From: Nemertoderma westbladi
Taxonomy: Eukaryota > Xenacoelomorpha > Nemertodermatida > Nemertodermatidae
Assembly (NCBI GenBank): GCA_032718475.1
Contig: JAUCBJ010007768.1
Span: 1-64,000, forward strand
Reading direction: 5' to 3'
DNA: 64,000 nucleotides
Positions 1-11,039 of the stretch are shown in pieces. Numbering within the stretch: position 1 is the stretch's first letter; the number at the start of each line of letters is the position of its first letter. Both the position numbers and the translations under genes were made by a program. The notes under the pieces were generated by a model. It saw nothing but the letters and a program-made list of their open reading frames with translations. It did not search any database and was not told the origin of the DNA.

Positions 1-149
1 CAATGAATTACTATTATGAATATTCAGTATACATTTTGTATGTGTTAATATAGTAAATTGAATGTGTTATTGTTAAAGCAACGTTACAGGTAACAATGGA
101 AAAATAAAACTATTAAACTATTAAAACTATTAAACTAAGCTAATTATGG

Positions 150-290
150 TTGAAATAACAGGGATTTAGTGCGATGGGAGCATAATTACCCAGTTGGAGA
201 TATCAGCTATGGAGGGCAAACTCCATACAACCAATCATACACGAAGTGGGGCCTTCGCGCAGCACGTGAAATGAGTTAATGCTAAGTATC
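150..290 (-). repeat. SINE tail fragment
   Basis: The stretch around 239-265 contains a sequence which, read on the minus strand, matches the block at 29636-29655 (core GAAGGCCCCACT). The neighbourhood also shares a gctgata-type motif with that copy. I read this as the 3' body of the tRNA-headed SINE whose head is visible at 29478-29545. No tRNA-like head is visible here. The rest of 1-330 is AT-rich and shows no gene. Confidence 0.4.
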
Positions 291-329
291 AACTCGAAAG
301 GATTATAAAAACATAGGAGAAGATTTTCC

Positions 330-1245
330 CGGAAAACGTTAACCCTCTAGCGGGAGACTGGGTAACTGAAGAAGGAAGGATTAGTTTCCCTACAAAGCCA
401 CATCCTATGGTCTATTACATATCTACCAAGTTTCCGATTGACGGATCATAAATAACGAAATGTTGGAAGGTTTTCACTTTCATACATTTAGCCCTCTAGC
501 GGCATATTAAAGAACTACGGATCGATCACCTTCCTCACAAAGACGAGGCATGTGGTCTAGTACATACCGGTACTGTATATTCCAAAATTCAGCTTAAATA
601 GATTAAGATCAAGGAATTCGCAAAGGTTATCACTTTCCTACATTTCGCCCTCTAGCGGCAGACTCGAAAACTCCGGACCGATTACTGTCCACACAAAGAC
701 TTAGGATGTCTTCTAGTACATATATGACAAGTTTCAGCGTAATCAGATCATAAACAACTAAATGGAAGAATAATTTCACATTCGGGACATTTCGCCCTCT
801 AGCGGCAGACTGGAGAACTGCAGACAGATTAGCCTCCTTTGAAATTTACAGCTAATGGTCTAGTACATACTTCCCAAGTTTCAGCTTAAACGGATTAAAA
901 GCAAAGAAATGGGTGGCCATTTAATGTTTAGACATGTGGCCCTCTAGCGGGAGACTGGAAAACTTCGGACCGATTACAATCCACACAAAGACTCAGGATG
1001 TCTTCTAGTACATATATGACAAGTTTCAGCGTAATCAGATCATAAACAACTAAATGGAAGAATAATTTCACATTCGGGACATTTCGCCCTCTAGCGGCAG
1101 ACTGGAGAACTGCAGACAGATTAGCCTCCTTTGAAATTTACAGCTAATGGTCTAGTACATACTTCCCAAGTTTCAGCTTAAACGGATTAAAAGCAAAGAA
1201 ATGGGTGGCCATTTAATGTTTAGACATGTGGCCCTCTAGCGGGAG
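330..1245. repeat. ~147-bp tandem array with seven CTCF-like motifs
   Basis: The 11-mer CCCTCTAGCGG occurs at 343, 492, 648, 795, 940, 1087 and 1232, always in the same orientation and spaced 149, 156, 147, 145, 147 and 145 bp. The last two dimers (648-939 and 940-1231) are nearly identical over ~292 bp, so a higher-order dimer has been duplicated. The reverse complement CCGCTAGAGGGC fits the published CTCF consensus CCRSYAGRKGGC. The period is close to a nucleosome-core length. There is no coding potential. Confidence 0.85.
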
Positions 1246-1368
1246 ACCATTGCACTGATGGTGTCTGAAAGTCTCTCAAAAATCTCAACTTTTGCTCATA
1301 TTGATACCTACAAATTTTCAACTTGGCAGCTTTAAATCCGACAAAGTTATTAGCATGTCAAAATCGTA

Positions 1369-1599
1369 ACGACGACGACAACGACGACGACGACAACGAC
1401 GACGACGACAACGACGACGACGACGACGACGACAACTATTTGCATAAATTGACCCACCCCCTAACAGTGTCAATTCGCTAAGGCTCCGCCAACTTCGTGG
1501 CTCGCCACGACGACGACGACGACGACAACTATTTGCATAAATTGACCCACCCCCTAACAGTGTCAATTCGCTAAGGCTCCGCCAACTTCGTGGCTCGCC
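1369..1599. repeat. GAC/AAC-rich microsatellite with 73-bp duplication
   Basis: A microsatellite of interspersed ACG and AAC triplets (about 1369-1433, and a second short run at 1507-1526) alternates with two copies of a 73-bp unit at 1434-1506 and 1527-1599. The apparent Arg-rich minus-strand reading frame is only the translation of this repeat. Confidence 0.85.
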
Positions 1600-1814
1600 C
1601 CACAATTTATCATTTTCATTTATCACAAAAGGGAGACTCAAAACCCAGACTCAATGAGGGACCACCGGTATTTTTAAGCAGGCTAAAAGTAAATTCAACA
1701 TAAATTGCAAACGCAACTCACAATGTCACGATTTTCATACCAAAGGGAATAATCAACCTGATGTTGTAGAACATAGGACATATGGTAGCAAACAAAATCT
1801 TAATTTTAGGAACA

Positions 1815-2735
1815 TGTCTATTCTAACATATTATTGTCAAGGTTATAAGAGAAATAAAGAATATATTTGGCACCTCATAAACAATGAAAAAAATCCAGAT
1901 TGTGTGATAATCCAAGAGCACGGCTTGGTCCACGTGAAGCAATGTTTCATCTGAACAAATAACGCCTTCCTCCAGGCTATCATGCATTATATACTATTAC
2001 TGATGGAATGAATGACCTGAAACCAAGAGTCAGGGGAGAAGGTGGTGTTACATTACTTATCAAGGACAGTATCTACACCTTTTGTTCACGGATACCAACT
2101 GACACAGATCGTATATTAGCTATATCCATTAATGGCTTATTCACCATCGATGATGAACTTTATGGAGTTTATATGCTATGTAAAGGAGGTCAGGATGAGG
2201 ACAGAGTTGACTACCTCTCACCAATTTATCTGCTCTCATAGAGGCGCATAATAAATTACCGATGCCACGAAGTATGTGTGGCTTGCGATTTTAATAACAA
2301 ATTTAACAGAGTTTAAATTACTTTAACTATCTTTTTATTGACCACATCCTGGATGAATTTAATCTTGAGGTTTCTAATGGCTATCTAATGGTTATCAAGA
2401 CAGGGCCAAAGGTCACATATAGGTTCAGATCAGGGAGTTTCTCTGCAGTTAGATCGTCATTCATAGATCATATTGTGCTTCCCAAAGTTTAATGGAGTGT
2501 CTACATGCAACTGAAGTATTTAAATGTAATAAAATTAATCTGTCTGTCCTATCTCAACCAAACTTGGAGCTGATCACAGGTATGGATGTTTTCCCCAAAA
2601 CGAAATGGTCAAAATGTAGATCACCTATTTTCCTTTTTAATAAAGCCACAACTCAACAGCTTTTGAATTACAACAAGGATATTAGGAATGAAATCAACCT
2701 GCAGAACATTAACTGGTATAGTGGCTATAATGGCT
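1815..2735 (+). pseudogene. LINE-A endonuclease (APE-like) remnant
   Basis: Translation starts with a typical endonuclease opening (MSILTYYCQG, a variant of the common 'ISYNCRG' start). It continues through an IIQEHGL motif carrying the conserved Glu and a GGVTLLIKDSIY strand. Near 2466 a SFIDHIVLP motif corresponds to the late endonuclease strands. At least one stop and one frameshift (near 1955 and 2245) break the frame. An APE-type endonuclease nicks the target DNA to prime reverse transcription; this copy cannot be functional. The continuation after the solo LTR (from about 3395, GVLIKIINNSA) is linker sequence before the reverse transcriptase. Confidence 0.6.
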
Positions 2736-2744
2736 AATTCTCAG

Positions 2745-3389
2745 TGTAAGCGGATTCAATTCCGCCTCATTACCCACCAATAATTGGGATAGTGGCATTT
2801 TCAGCAATATGATGGAGATACGAGATTAGCAATATTAATCTCGTTTCACAACCAACATTTGGGGGGGGGCAACACACAAGCCCCGAAGCCACACACAAAG
2901 GAAGGTTAGAGGTCAAACCACCTCGGAGTGGACACAGCTAGCAGAGGCTAGCAGCAGAGGGGAAACACTCCCAGAGAGTGAAAGGGTGAGAAGTGGGTTA
3001 TTAGCCAATAAGGGGAAAGGAGAGCATCCATTAGGAAACAGGCCAAGGTAGCGTAGGAGTGAAGTAATATTCGTATATCAATCATATATTATCTCCTGCT
3101 ACCGGTTTGTGATTCAGTTTAGTTAGTTACCCAGTTTCAGTGCAGACGGGTAATATTGTTTTACCGTCATCAACATCGGCTGTATATCAATGTATTACCG
3201 GTATCAAGCAATATTGTCATCCGCCATCGTATTAACTGTGCTATTATTATTATATTACAACGCCAAGGAACAACATTAACTCTGAACGCTTTTCTCCAAT
3301 GGCCTCGGCCAAGCTATCAGTGACACCATCCCAGCCAGCGGTGACGCGTACGAACAACTTACCCGGTCGGGATCTCTGATCCCGTCACA
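2745..3389. mobile_element. Solo LTR (645 bp) inside LINE-A
   Basis: The segment begins TGTAAGCGG and ends CCCGTCACA, so it has TG...CA termini with short TGT/ACA inversion. It is flanked by a perfect 5-bp duplication CTCAG (2740-2744 and 3390-3394). It contains no reading frame, and the LINE-A reading frame resumes after it. This is the signature of an LTR-LTR recombination product of an LTR retrotransposon (Ty3/gypsy or BEL type). It is not similar to the BEL LTRs at 11584 and 24149. Confidence 0.75.
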
Positions 3390-4141
3390 CTCAGCATGAT
3401 AATATCAATGGTGATGTAGCAGACAGTATGGCAGGTGTACTCATTAAAATTATTAATAACTCAGCAAAGAACGATATACCCACTGTATACTCCCTGCGGA
3501 AACGGAGGTATAAATTCAGATATACTGACAATAGCAATAAATGCTCTTGGGAACATGTTGACATGCTTAGATTGTAAAAAATCGAAATTACTAGAAATGG
3601 AATATATCAGAATGAAAAATCAAGCTGAGCAACATGCACCAATACAGCAACAACAACAGCCAATGCGGCAATATGGACCAATATGTGCAAGTTTAACCAA
3701 ACCAGGTTTTGGCGCCTACTCAAAGAAGAAGACAGATTAGCCACTCGTGACATCTATACTGATTAACTGAGTAAATACTACAGGGTAAATTTTGATTCAG
3801 GGCATAAATGGACCCCCAAATCGACATCCTCTCAATATAGATCCTCTCAGGATATAGCAACTGCCGTTGGTAATTACTGTCGGTAATTCTCAGCAAAGCT
3901 GCTGGTAATCACAATTTGGTTGCAGAACACTCAGTTGCAGGAGCTGTGACATTATTTACAGAATTTTCAACTCTATTAGAGTAACAAAATGCTTCCCAGA
4001 ATCACTCACCACAAGCCTGCTAAAACCAAGCCAAGCCAAGCTAAAGCAAGCCACCACAAGTCTGTTAAAAGGAAAAGACAGAGACATTCATAAGACAGAG
4101 AGTTATAGAGGCATCTCAGTTATCTCGGTTCTAGAGAAAGT

Positions 4142-5600
4142 ATGAGAACTACTATTTTAGATGACATAAAGAGACTCCTAACAAGTGATTTACAAATGGG
4201 CTATAAACCTGGCCTGAACACTGAACTGCCACACCTATTAGCAAGTAAGTTAATCAAACATTTTAACAGCAAGTAAGTTAAGGGGGGGGGGGGGGGGGGG
4301 GGGTAGCGCATTTTCTGACCATAAAGTCGAATTTTTGAAACATATCCTATCTGATGCAGAATTTCATGCTGAATCCAAATATGGAAACCGTTTTCCCATA
4401 TCTTGCTTAGTTTTCGAGATATCTGGGATAGAACATACTGGCTCCGATATATCGCAATATGAAGTGTGGGGTTTGCATTCAATTTCTGCAAATTTCTGTG
4501 CCCAGTGGTGCCAATTGGATGTCTCCACGAGAAAGAGAACAAAATTTTAATTGATTGGACCTACTGATCAGTTTATAAGACAACTTCAACTCTCCGGAAT
4601 GAAAACGGGTCTCAAATAAGCGACTCTGCGGTCTTTGCGGGATTACACGGAATAGACTTATCGGTCATCGGAGATCTTCAAAATGTATAATCTCTAGTTC
4701 TAGTGGTCGTACGAAGTTTTGTTTTAGGCTCATTCGAAAGCTCTTTTCTCAGAGACCAAAAAACGGAAAAACAGTTTAAAATTCGTCTTTTTGGTCAGAA
4801 AATGCGCTACAATCCCTTAATCAAACATTTTAACAGAGGGGGATCAACTGTCTACCTACTGTCCCTGGACCTGACAAGTGCCTTGGATACTGTAAACTAC
4901 CAGAAATTATTTATCAAACTGGAAGATACATCTCTTGATCAATCTACTCTGCAATCTCTATACTCATACTATTCAAAATCCAAAATAATTCTTAAGGTAC
5001 ACAATCATGTCATTTTGAAACACATCTCTCTTAAATGCGGTATGCGGCAAGGTGGTATCCTATCACCACTTCTTTTCAATATATATCTCTTTGATCTTTT
5101 TAAAGAATTGGACTCCATATAAATGATCATTGTTACCCTGCACTAAATTATGCAGATGATATCCTCCTCATGGCCAACCTAAAATCGCACCTAGAAGAAA
5201 TGTTTGAGAAATGTATTGATTACTTTTCAGAACACAAATTAATACTAATTTAAATTTAAATAAATCACGCTTTGTTACATGTAATCCAAACGGCTCATGT
5301 AAGGATATAGAGCACCTTTGCTCTGGAATACCAGTATCCTCTGCCTCATACTGCAAGTTTCATGGAATTCCATTGCCTGCTACACGACGAAACATCCTTG
5401 ATCACTACACTAAGAGGATGTTGACCAATGCATTGAGAATGAAAACTCATGGCCTGGCAGTAAATTCTGTACCCCTCATCATCACCTCTCTTGTATGGCA
5501 AACAATCGGCACACCATCAATCATATATGGTGTATCTAGTGTAGACAATCACAGATGGTCTTGCATCAACATGGGATAAGGCATTGAGATCCCTTCTTCA
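4142..5600 (+). pseudogene. LINE-A reverse transcriptase remnant
   Basis: Reverse transcriptase motifs are readable in order: GYKPGLNTELPHLLASKLIKHFN, split by the inserted TIR element, then LLSLDLTSALDTVNY (motif A with Asp), GMRQGGILSPLLFN (motif B) and LNYADDILLM (catalytic YADD, about 5144). Thumb-like sequence follows to about 5600 with many stops. The enzyme would copy LINE RNA into DNA at the nicked target. Stops and the insertion show it is dead. The order of events is clear because the 20-bp TTAATCAAACATTTTAACAG coding segment is present on both sides of the insertion. Confidence 0.7.
4282..4809 (+). mobile_element. TIR element (MITE-like) preceded by poly-G22
   Basis: The unit 4304-4809 starts TAGCGCATTTTCTGACC and ends with its inverted complement (GGTCAGAAAATGCGCTA); about 30 of 32 terminal bases pair. 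A run of 22 G (4282-4303) lies immediately before it. Related copies occur at 31020-31450 (plus, also preceded by a G run) and 31596-32070 (minus). It encodes nothing recognisable. A 20-bp segment of the host LINE is repeated on both sides (4250-4269 and 4817-4836), separated from the element by short filler. Confidence 0.7.
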
Positions 5601-6615
5601 CTCAGGTGTCAAATAATGTTCTTTTCTCTCTTTTTAATGGACACGACTTTGAGACTAAGGTAACTCCCTCGAAATGCTGCAGCATATATGCGGCCTTCAA
5701 CTGTACTAATATAAAATCACTTATTTTTTCGCCTATCTATTTTAGTTTAGTTTTTCTATTAGGTTTAGAACTAGATGACCTTTATAATAAGTACTCTATT
5801 GGGGCTTGGAAACTAGTACTATCCAGCCCGGCAGGATTGTCTATACACCAGTACAGAATGAAGCATGTCCTTTGGAGCAAAGAAGGTTTGGAATTTTCAT
5901 TTCTGGATTCAATTCTCCTATTGCAATCTGCAATCTATTTTTAACATTCCCGAGCAACACATCTCTCATAAAAAGGGTGTTGTACTGGATTTCTACAGCC
6001 AAAGATGTTCATCTTAATGATGTTCAGCTAGACAAAATCTGATTGATATTATTAATACACCACAATCAAAACTAAATACGTTTATCTTTTATAATTAATT
6101 ATAAAATTATTATTAAATTATCAAATAATAATATCAAATTATTTTTATTATTAATTAATTATCTTTTATATTTACTTATTGGGAAATTTTGAAAAGGCTG
6201 GCGAATGTTTTAAAAAGTGATAAAAAGTTGATATATATTGTAACCTCATTTTGCAACACCCAATACGAACTATATTGTAGTGATAATAATTTATTTTGTG
6301 TAAATTATTTCATTAGGAAATTTTTAAGTGCAGTCACAACCTTATATTTGTCTGACCCTTTTATCGATTAAAGCCGCCGGGGCTTTATGCCGGATTGAAA
6401 TGAAAATGAATGAAATGTTTTATACCATACCAGATTAAACAAAGCAAAGGACTCAGTAACTTTCTTTATCCAAACTGGCCAACAATTAACAGCCATCTGC
6501 ATCAATAAGGAAACTAACCCTAGCAACACCCAATCGGTCGGGAGTAGTGCCAACCAACTCTCGTCACAAACTTATTGGGTTTTTATGCAAGATTGGCTGG
6601 AAAATAACTACTTAC

Positions 6616-6747
6616 CGGTGCAAGTTCCAGAATTGTAATTGTAGTATTGGTAATATGTGATCCCATCAATAATGCATTGTTGTGGTTTGCTATGCGATAC
6701 ACATGGGGCAGTATCAGCGGTGGGTACTGGGTAGTCCTGGTAGCATT
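6616..6747 (-). CDS. Host exon, Cys-containing extracellular module (phase 1-1)
   Basis: On the minus strand an acceptor (TTTTTATTCCAG, ending 6748) and a donor (GTAAGT, 6615-6610) bound a 132-bp open exon. The intron phase is 1 at both ends, as is typical of shuffled extracellular modules. The translation begins ECYQDYPVPT and ends NSGTCTG, with Cys at the start, middle and end. I do not recognise the domain. It is phase-compatible with the minus-strand exons at 10635, 28591/29801 and 33812, so I infer it is the most downstream visible exon of the same gene. Its 3' part is partly duplicated at 6760-6793. Confidence 0.6.
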
Positions 6748-6759
6748 CTGGAATAAAAA

Positions 6760-6793
6760 CGATACACATGGGGCAGTATCCGTGGTAGGTACT
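6760..6793 (-). repeat. 34-bp partial copy of the neighbouring exon at the LINE-B 5' junction
   Basis: Positions 6760-6793 match 6695-6728, which lies inside the exon at 6616-6747, at 31 of 34 bases. The copy sits between the exon's acceptor and the first base of LINE-B, so it probably arose during integration of the LINE or is a truncated exon duplicate. Confidence 0.7.
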
Positions 6794-9700
6794 GCCGCAG
6801 ATTGAGACCAACCCAGGACCCAGCAGGACGCGGGCCCCGAAGATCAACTGTCCCATCTGTCAACGAGGAACAAACTCTCGGAGTAAGATCGTCCAATGCG
6901 AGAGTTGTGACACATTTGTACATTTAAAATGTTACCGTAGGAAAAGCAGTAATTTATTCTCCACCAGAAACAATCTTGAGCCAAGTTTTCTCTGCAATAG
7001 CTGTATTTTTACCGAACTTCCCTTTCATGATACAATTTTAGAATCAGAAACCGACGATTCATTCCTCACATCGCCTCTGCAAACTCCAAGTGATGCTGAG
7101 AGTGAAACTTTTATATTTTTTAAGAAAAAAGGTCTGCATTTTTTGCATTTAAACGCACGATCTCTGCTTCCCAAACTTTCGTATTTTAATCAATAAATCC
7201 AACCCAACAGTTTTAACAATCTCTGAAACTTGGCTCGATGATAGCGTTTCTGATGGAGAAATTTATATTGATAATTACGTCGATTTACGTAAGGATAAGG
7301 ATATACACGGTGGTGGTGTCTGTACTTACATTCGATGTGATTTAGCTTTTAATCGTAGGGAAGATTTAGAGTCTTGTGACGAAGTTTTACTGGTGGAACT
7401 TTTACTTCCTAAAACTAAACCTATTTTAATCGGTACTTTATATCGGCCCCCTAAACAATCAGATTTTTGCAAAATTTTGAAAATACAATTTTATGTAAAC
7501 TTAGGTCAGACTGTGAAATATATTTCTTAGGTGATTTTAATATCTGTTACCATCACAAAGCATCCCCCATCTGTAAACAGTACCAAAGTATTTTAAATTT
7601 GTTTGGTTTAAAACAAATTATTCGAGATTCTACCAGAATTACCAGTAAATCTTCTACTTTACTAGATCACATCCTTTGTAATAATACCGATATTATTTCT
7701 CAATCTGGGGTTTTACCTATAGGTCTAAGCGATAATTTTATAGTTTTTTGCACAAGAAAGACACAAAAATCTTTTTTCGGGCATCATAAAACAGTAACTG
7801 TTAGGTCTATGAAAAATTACAGCAAGGAACGCTTTTTAAGTTTGTTAGTTAATTCAGACTGGGAACCCTGTTTTAAGGCCGCCCGCTAACATTAACCTTG
7901 CGTACACTGTTTTTAAAGATATATTTCTAAAGGCACTTAATACTGTAGCACCAATTAAAGAAACTGCAATTACTGCAAATATAGAAACCTTGTCCAACGG
8001 GAAATAAAAAAAGCTAAATCTGAATATTTGTACAACAAAATAAGTGAGAATAAAGATAATCCTAAAAGTCTATGGTCTACCCTAAAATCTTTAGGTTATA
8101 AAAACCTTAAATCTAAATCGAATATTGTTCTGCAAGATAACGGTGAGCTGATTCATGATCATACTCTAGTTAGTAATTTATTTAATAATTATTTTACTAA
8201 AGTTGCCTCTAATTTAGTTAAGAAGTTACCGTTATCAAGTAATAAATATAGTATAGGGTCCGAAACTCTAAATAATTTTTATTTAGAAAAGTTACAAAAT
8301 TCAGAAAAGTTATTTTTAAAACCCGTTTCTGAGGATTTCGTTTTTCAAAATCTACTTAGCCTATCAGCCTCAAAAAGTACCGGTCTAGACCTAATACCTG
8401 CCCGTTTTCTTAAGGATGGTGCTGAAGTACTTAAAGTGCCTATTACTTTTATTATTAATTACTCTATCGTAGATAATGTAGTACCAGACGAACTGAAATT
8501 AGCTAAGGTTGTTCCTCTGTATAAAAAGAATAGTAAAGTAGAACCCTGTAATTACAGACCTGTTAGTATCTTAAAGTATTGTATCTAAAATTCTAGAACG
8601 TTCTGTTTTTCTACAGCTGGAAGCACATCTTAGTTGGCTAAATCTGATCTATGAACTTCAGTCCGGCTTTCGTAAATCATATTCTACAGACACCTGCCTT
8701 ATTAACTTAACTGATACAATTAGATGTAATAACGCAAAGGGTTTATATACTGGTATGGTAATGTTGGACCTACAAAAGGCTTTCGATACTGTAGATCACG
8801 AAATTCTGCTTGGTAAGTTAGGCCTGATGGGTGTAGGTTCTATAGACTGGTTCAAGTCCTACCTGTCAGACAGAGGTCAAACTGTAGTCATTAGCAAATC
8901 GCAGTCTACTGTACAAGAGATTACCTGTGGTGTACCGCAAGGTAGTATATTAGGTCCTCTGCTTTTTGTATGCTATGTAAATGATATGATAAGTAGTATA
9001 GATCCCGATTTTAAACTCATTTTATATGCCGACGACAGTGCTCTTATTTTCTCTCATAAAGATCCTATCCATATTTCCCAAAAGTTAAGCGCAGTTCTAG
9101 AATCCTGTAATGAGTGGTTGGTTGATAATAAGCTATCCATTCACTACGGTAAGACTGAAAGTATTTTGTTTGGTTCCAAAAGAAAGTTAAAGAAGGTAAC
9201 TAAGTTTGAAGTCACTAGTAATGGACATAAGATTGAAAAAAAAGGAAGTTAAATATTTAGGCGCCACATTGGATAAATGCTTATCAGGAGAAAGTACAGT
9301 GAAAAATATTTTCTCGAAAGTTAACAGTAGGCTTAGGTTTCTATACAGAAACCAAAATAGTTTAAACACCGACTCCCGCAAGTTACTTTGCCCTTCTTTA
9401 ATACAGTGTCACATGGACTATGCATGCTCTTCTTGGTATGAAGGCTTAACCAAACAGCTTAAATGTAAATTACAAGTAGCTCAGAATAAAGTAGTACGAT
9501 TTATTAAAGACTACAAACCTAGGCACCACCTAACTCCAGATGACTTTTCTGAATCTAGACTACTTAACTTAGATAGTAGAGTTAAGCAGCTACGTCTTAA
9601 CCATGTGCATAAAGTGTATAATGGTAAATGTCCCAATTACCTAAAACAAAAATTCAACAGGGTACGCGATACACACTCTTACAGTACCAGAGCTAGTGCT

Positions 9701-10222
9701 TCAAACTTCTACCTCCCGAATTGTAAATCCTTCGAATCTGATACTTTCTTTTTTAACGGCATTAAAAATTGGAACGCTCTGCCAAATGAAATTAAAAACC
9801 TAGATAATCAACATTCTTTTAAATCTGCAGTTAAATCTCACCTCCGTGTGCAATGTAAAAATAGGTACAATAGTCCTACAGTAAGTTATTAGTTTATTAA
9901 TTATTTACTATTTATACTGTAATTATGTTTTATAATAAATTGTTCTGTACATTACATCTTTATCGTTGAGTCTGGCATTGTCACGCTCTCGGTAAAATTG
10001 TACATGTACATAGTGTAATTACGTTTTATATTGGTTTTAGGTTAGCGTAGTGTAATATTGTATTTGTAACCAAGTAACATAAAGGACCCCCTTGGAAATA
10101 AGCTGCAAAGCTTTAGGGGTAATCATATGTTAAGTTGGACAATACCTTTATACCGGTACATTGTTTGGTGTATTTGTTATTGTTTTTACATAATGTATAA
10201 ATAAATCTATCTATCTATCAGA
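6794..10222 (+). mobile_element. LINE-B: fairly young CR1-like LINE with 2A-like peptide, PHD finger, EN and RT
   Basis: A nearly full-length ORF2-type coding region (6801-9892) is followed by a ~300-bp 3' UTR. The UTR ends with a hairpin region (CTTGGAAATAAG...CTTTAGGGG, about 10089-10122) and a (CTAT)n tail at about 10205-10220. It is inserted in the plus orientation in an intron of the minus-strand host gene. The 5' end is probably truncated, because the 2A-like motif lacks its usual upstream residues. Only a few frameshifts break the coding region, so it is much younger than LINE-A. Confidence 0.85.
6801..9892 (+). pseudogene. LINE-B ORF: 2A-like / C4HC3 finger / endonuclease / reverse transcriptase
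   Basis: The frame opens with IETNPGP (6801-6821), the core of a 2A ribosome-skipping peptide; the usual Asp before it is Gln. A C4HC3 PHD-type finger follows (CPIC at 6849, then CESC, FVHLKC and LCNSC). The endonuclease shows SETWLDD and GDFN, but the final SDH motif reads SDN (GLSDNFIVF, about 7732), losing the catalytic His. The reverse transcriptase has [25 protein letters not shown] and the catalytic YADD (about 9028). The C-terminal thumb reaches the stop at 9890-9892. Frameshifts lie near 7190, 7475, 7890-8000, 8575 and in an A-run at 9236-9243. The protein would nick the target and copy its own RNA; this copy is inactive. Confidence 0.85.
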
Positions 10223-10634
10223 AATTAGAAAGGAAAGGAAAAAAATAGGAGAAAGAAAATTGTTCATGCAGTATATAATTTGTGAATGTAAGCATAAATA
10301 ACCTTAGGTAAACGCATGGTGTACACCACCCATATTGCAATCATTGATAATTGATTTTTGATTTTCCTGGATATGAGTACTGAAGCAGTCCAGGAGGTCG
10401 ATAACGGTTTACTCTTAAAACCTTAGCGTTTTAATTTAGCCAACCAGACCCCCAAATAGCTGTTATTATTATACTTATTATAATACTTAATATTACTGTA
10501 TTATGATCCCACTGGTTTCAGCCATACACTTTATTACTGAACTAGTTATTTATCATTGAAAATTGACTGTTGTATTGTATTATTAACCTTACAGAGGTCC
10601 AAGCATGTTTTTTATACATATTGCATAGCCTTAC
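10223..10634. other. Intronic sequence without genes
   Basis: AT-rich sequence follows the LINE-B tail. I see no coding, RNA or repeat signal here. Confidence 0.5.
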
Positions 10635-10772
10635 CTAGTGGCAAGCATGGTGTATCCATATTGTACACTCCAGTAATTATTGAAGATGCTAATGTATTAG
10701 CCTTGCAATTAGCTAACAGTCCGGGGTTCTCTGCTTGGCAGGCCGCAGTGACTTCACGAGGACATGACATTA
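10635..10772 (-). CDS. Host exon, Cys-rich module (phase 1-1)
   Basis: On the minus strand a clear acceptor (TTTTCTTCCTATAG, ending 10773) and a consensus donor (CTAG|GTAAGG, at 10634) bound a 138-bp exon that is open in phase 1-1. The translation begins MSCPREVTAACQAENPG and ends MDTPCLPL, with four Cys. The domain is not recognised. It fits between the lectin exons upstream and the 6616-6747 exon downstream. A plus-strand reading of the same DNA is also open, but only the minus strand has a donor and an acceptor of this quality. Confidence 0.65.
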
Positions 10773-11039
10773 CTATAGGAAGAAAATATTGGAAATTCTT
10801 TAACACGAGCATTCATATAAATCTTGATAGAGCCTACAATGCTAAAAAATAAAATAATGGAAGGCCAAAGTAAGGCTAGCTCAAAGAAAGGCAAACATAA
10901 ATAATGTGTATGTGTAATAATGTGTAATAGTGTATTGTACACTACGCCTACAGCCAAAGTTCAATACAAAAACAGATTATCGTTAATATAATGACACAAA
11001 ATATAGCAGAATAATATTGACATATTTGTTTAAGAATGA

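Larger units (their letters stand above)
1790..6416 (+). mobile_element. LINE-A: decayed CR1/L2-like non-LTR retrotransposon
   Basis: Degenerate endonuclease and reverse transcriptase coding sequence runs in the plus direction from about 1815 to about 5600, broken by many stops and frameshifts. It is interrupted by a solo LTR (2745-3389) and by a TIR element (4304-4809). The 3' end has a short hairpin (AAAGCC / GGCTTT) at about 6371-6386 followed by a GAAAT/GAATG-rich tail to 6416, as in microsatellite-tailed LINEs. Clade assignment beyond APE-type is uncertain. Between 5600 and 6370 there is only AT-rich 3' sequence, with some degenerate coding-like stretches near 5800-6040. Confidence 0.7.

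Noticed and set aside
330-1245. CRISPR-like array
   Set aside because: Repeats differ, there are no unique spacers of constant length, and the genome is clearly animal.
1318-1641. Arg-rich minus-strand ORF
   Set aside because: Translation of the GAC microsatellite and its 73-bp duplicate.
10556-10852. Plus-strand terminal exon ending ...DRAYNAKK
   Set aside because: The acceptor-like site at about 10590 is weaker than the minus-strand acceptor plus GTAAGG donor that define the Cys-rich exon 10635-10772.
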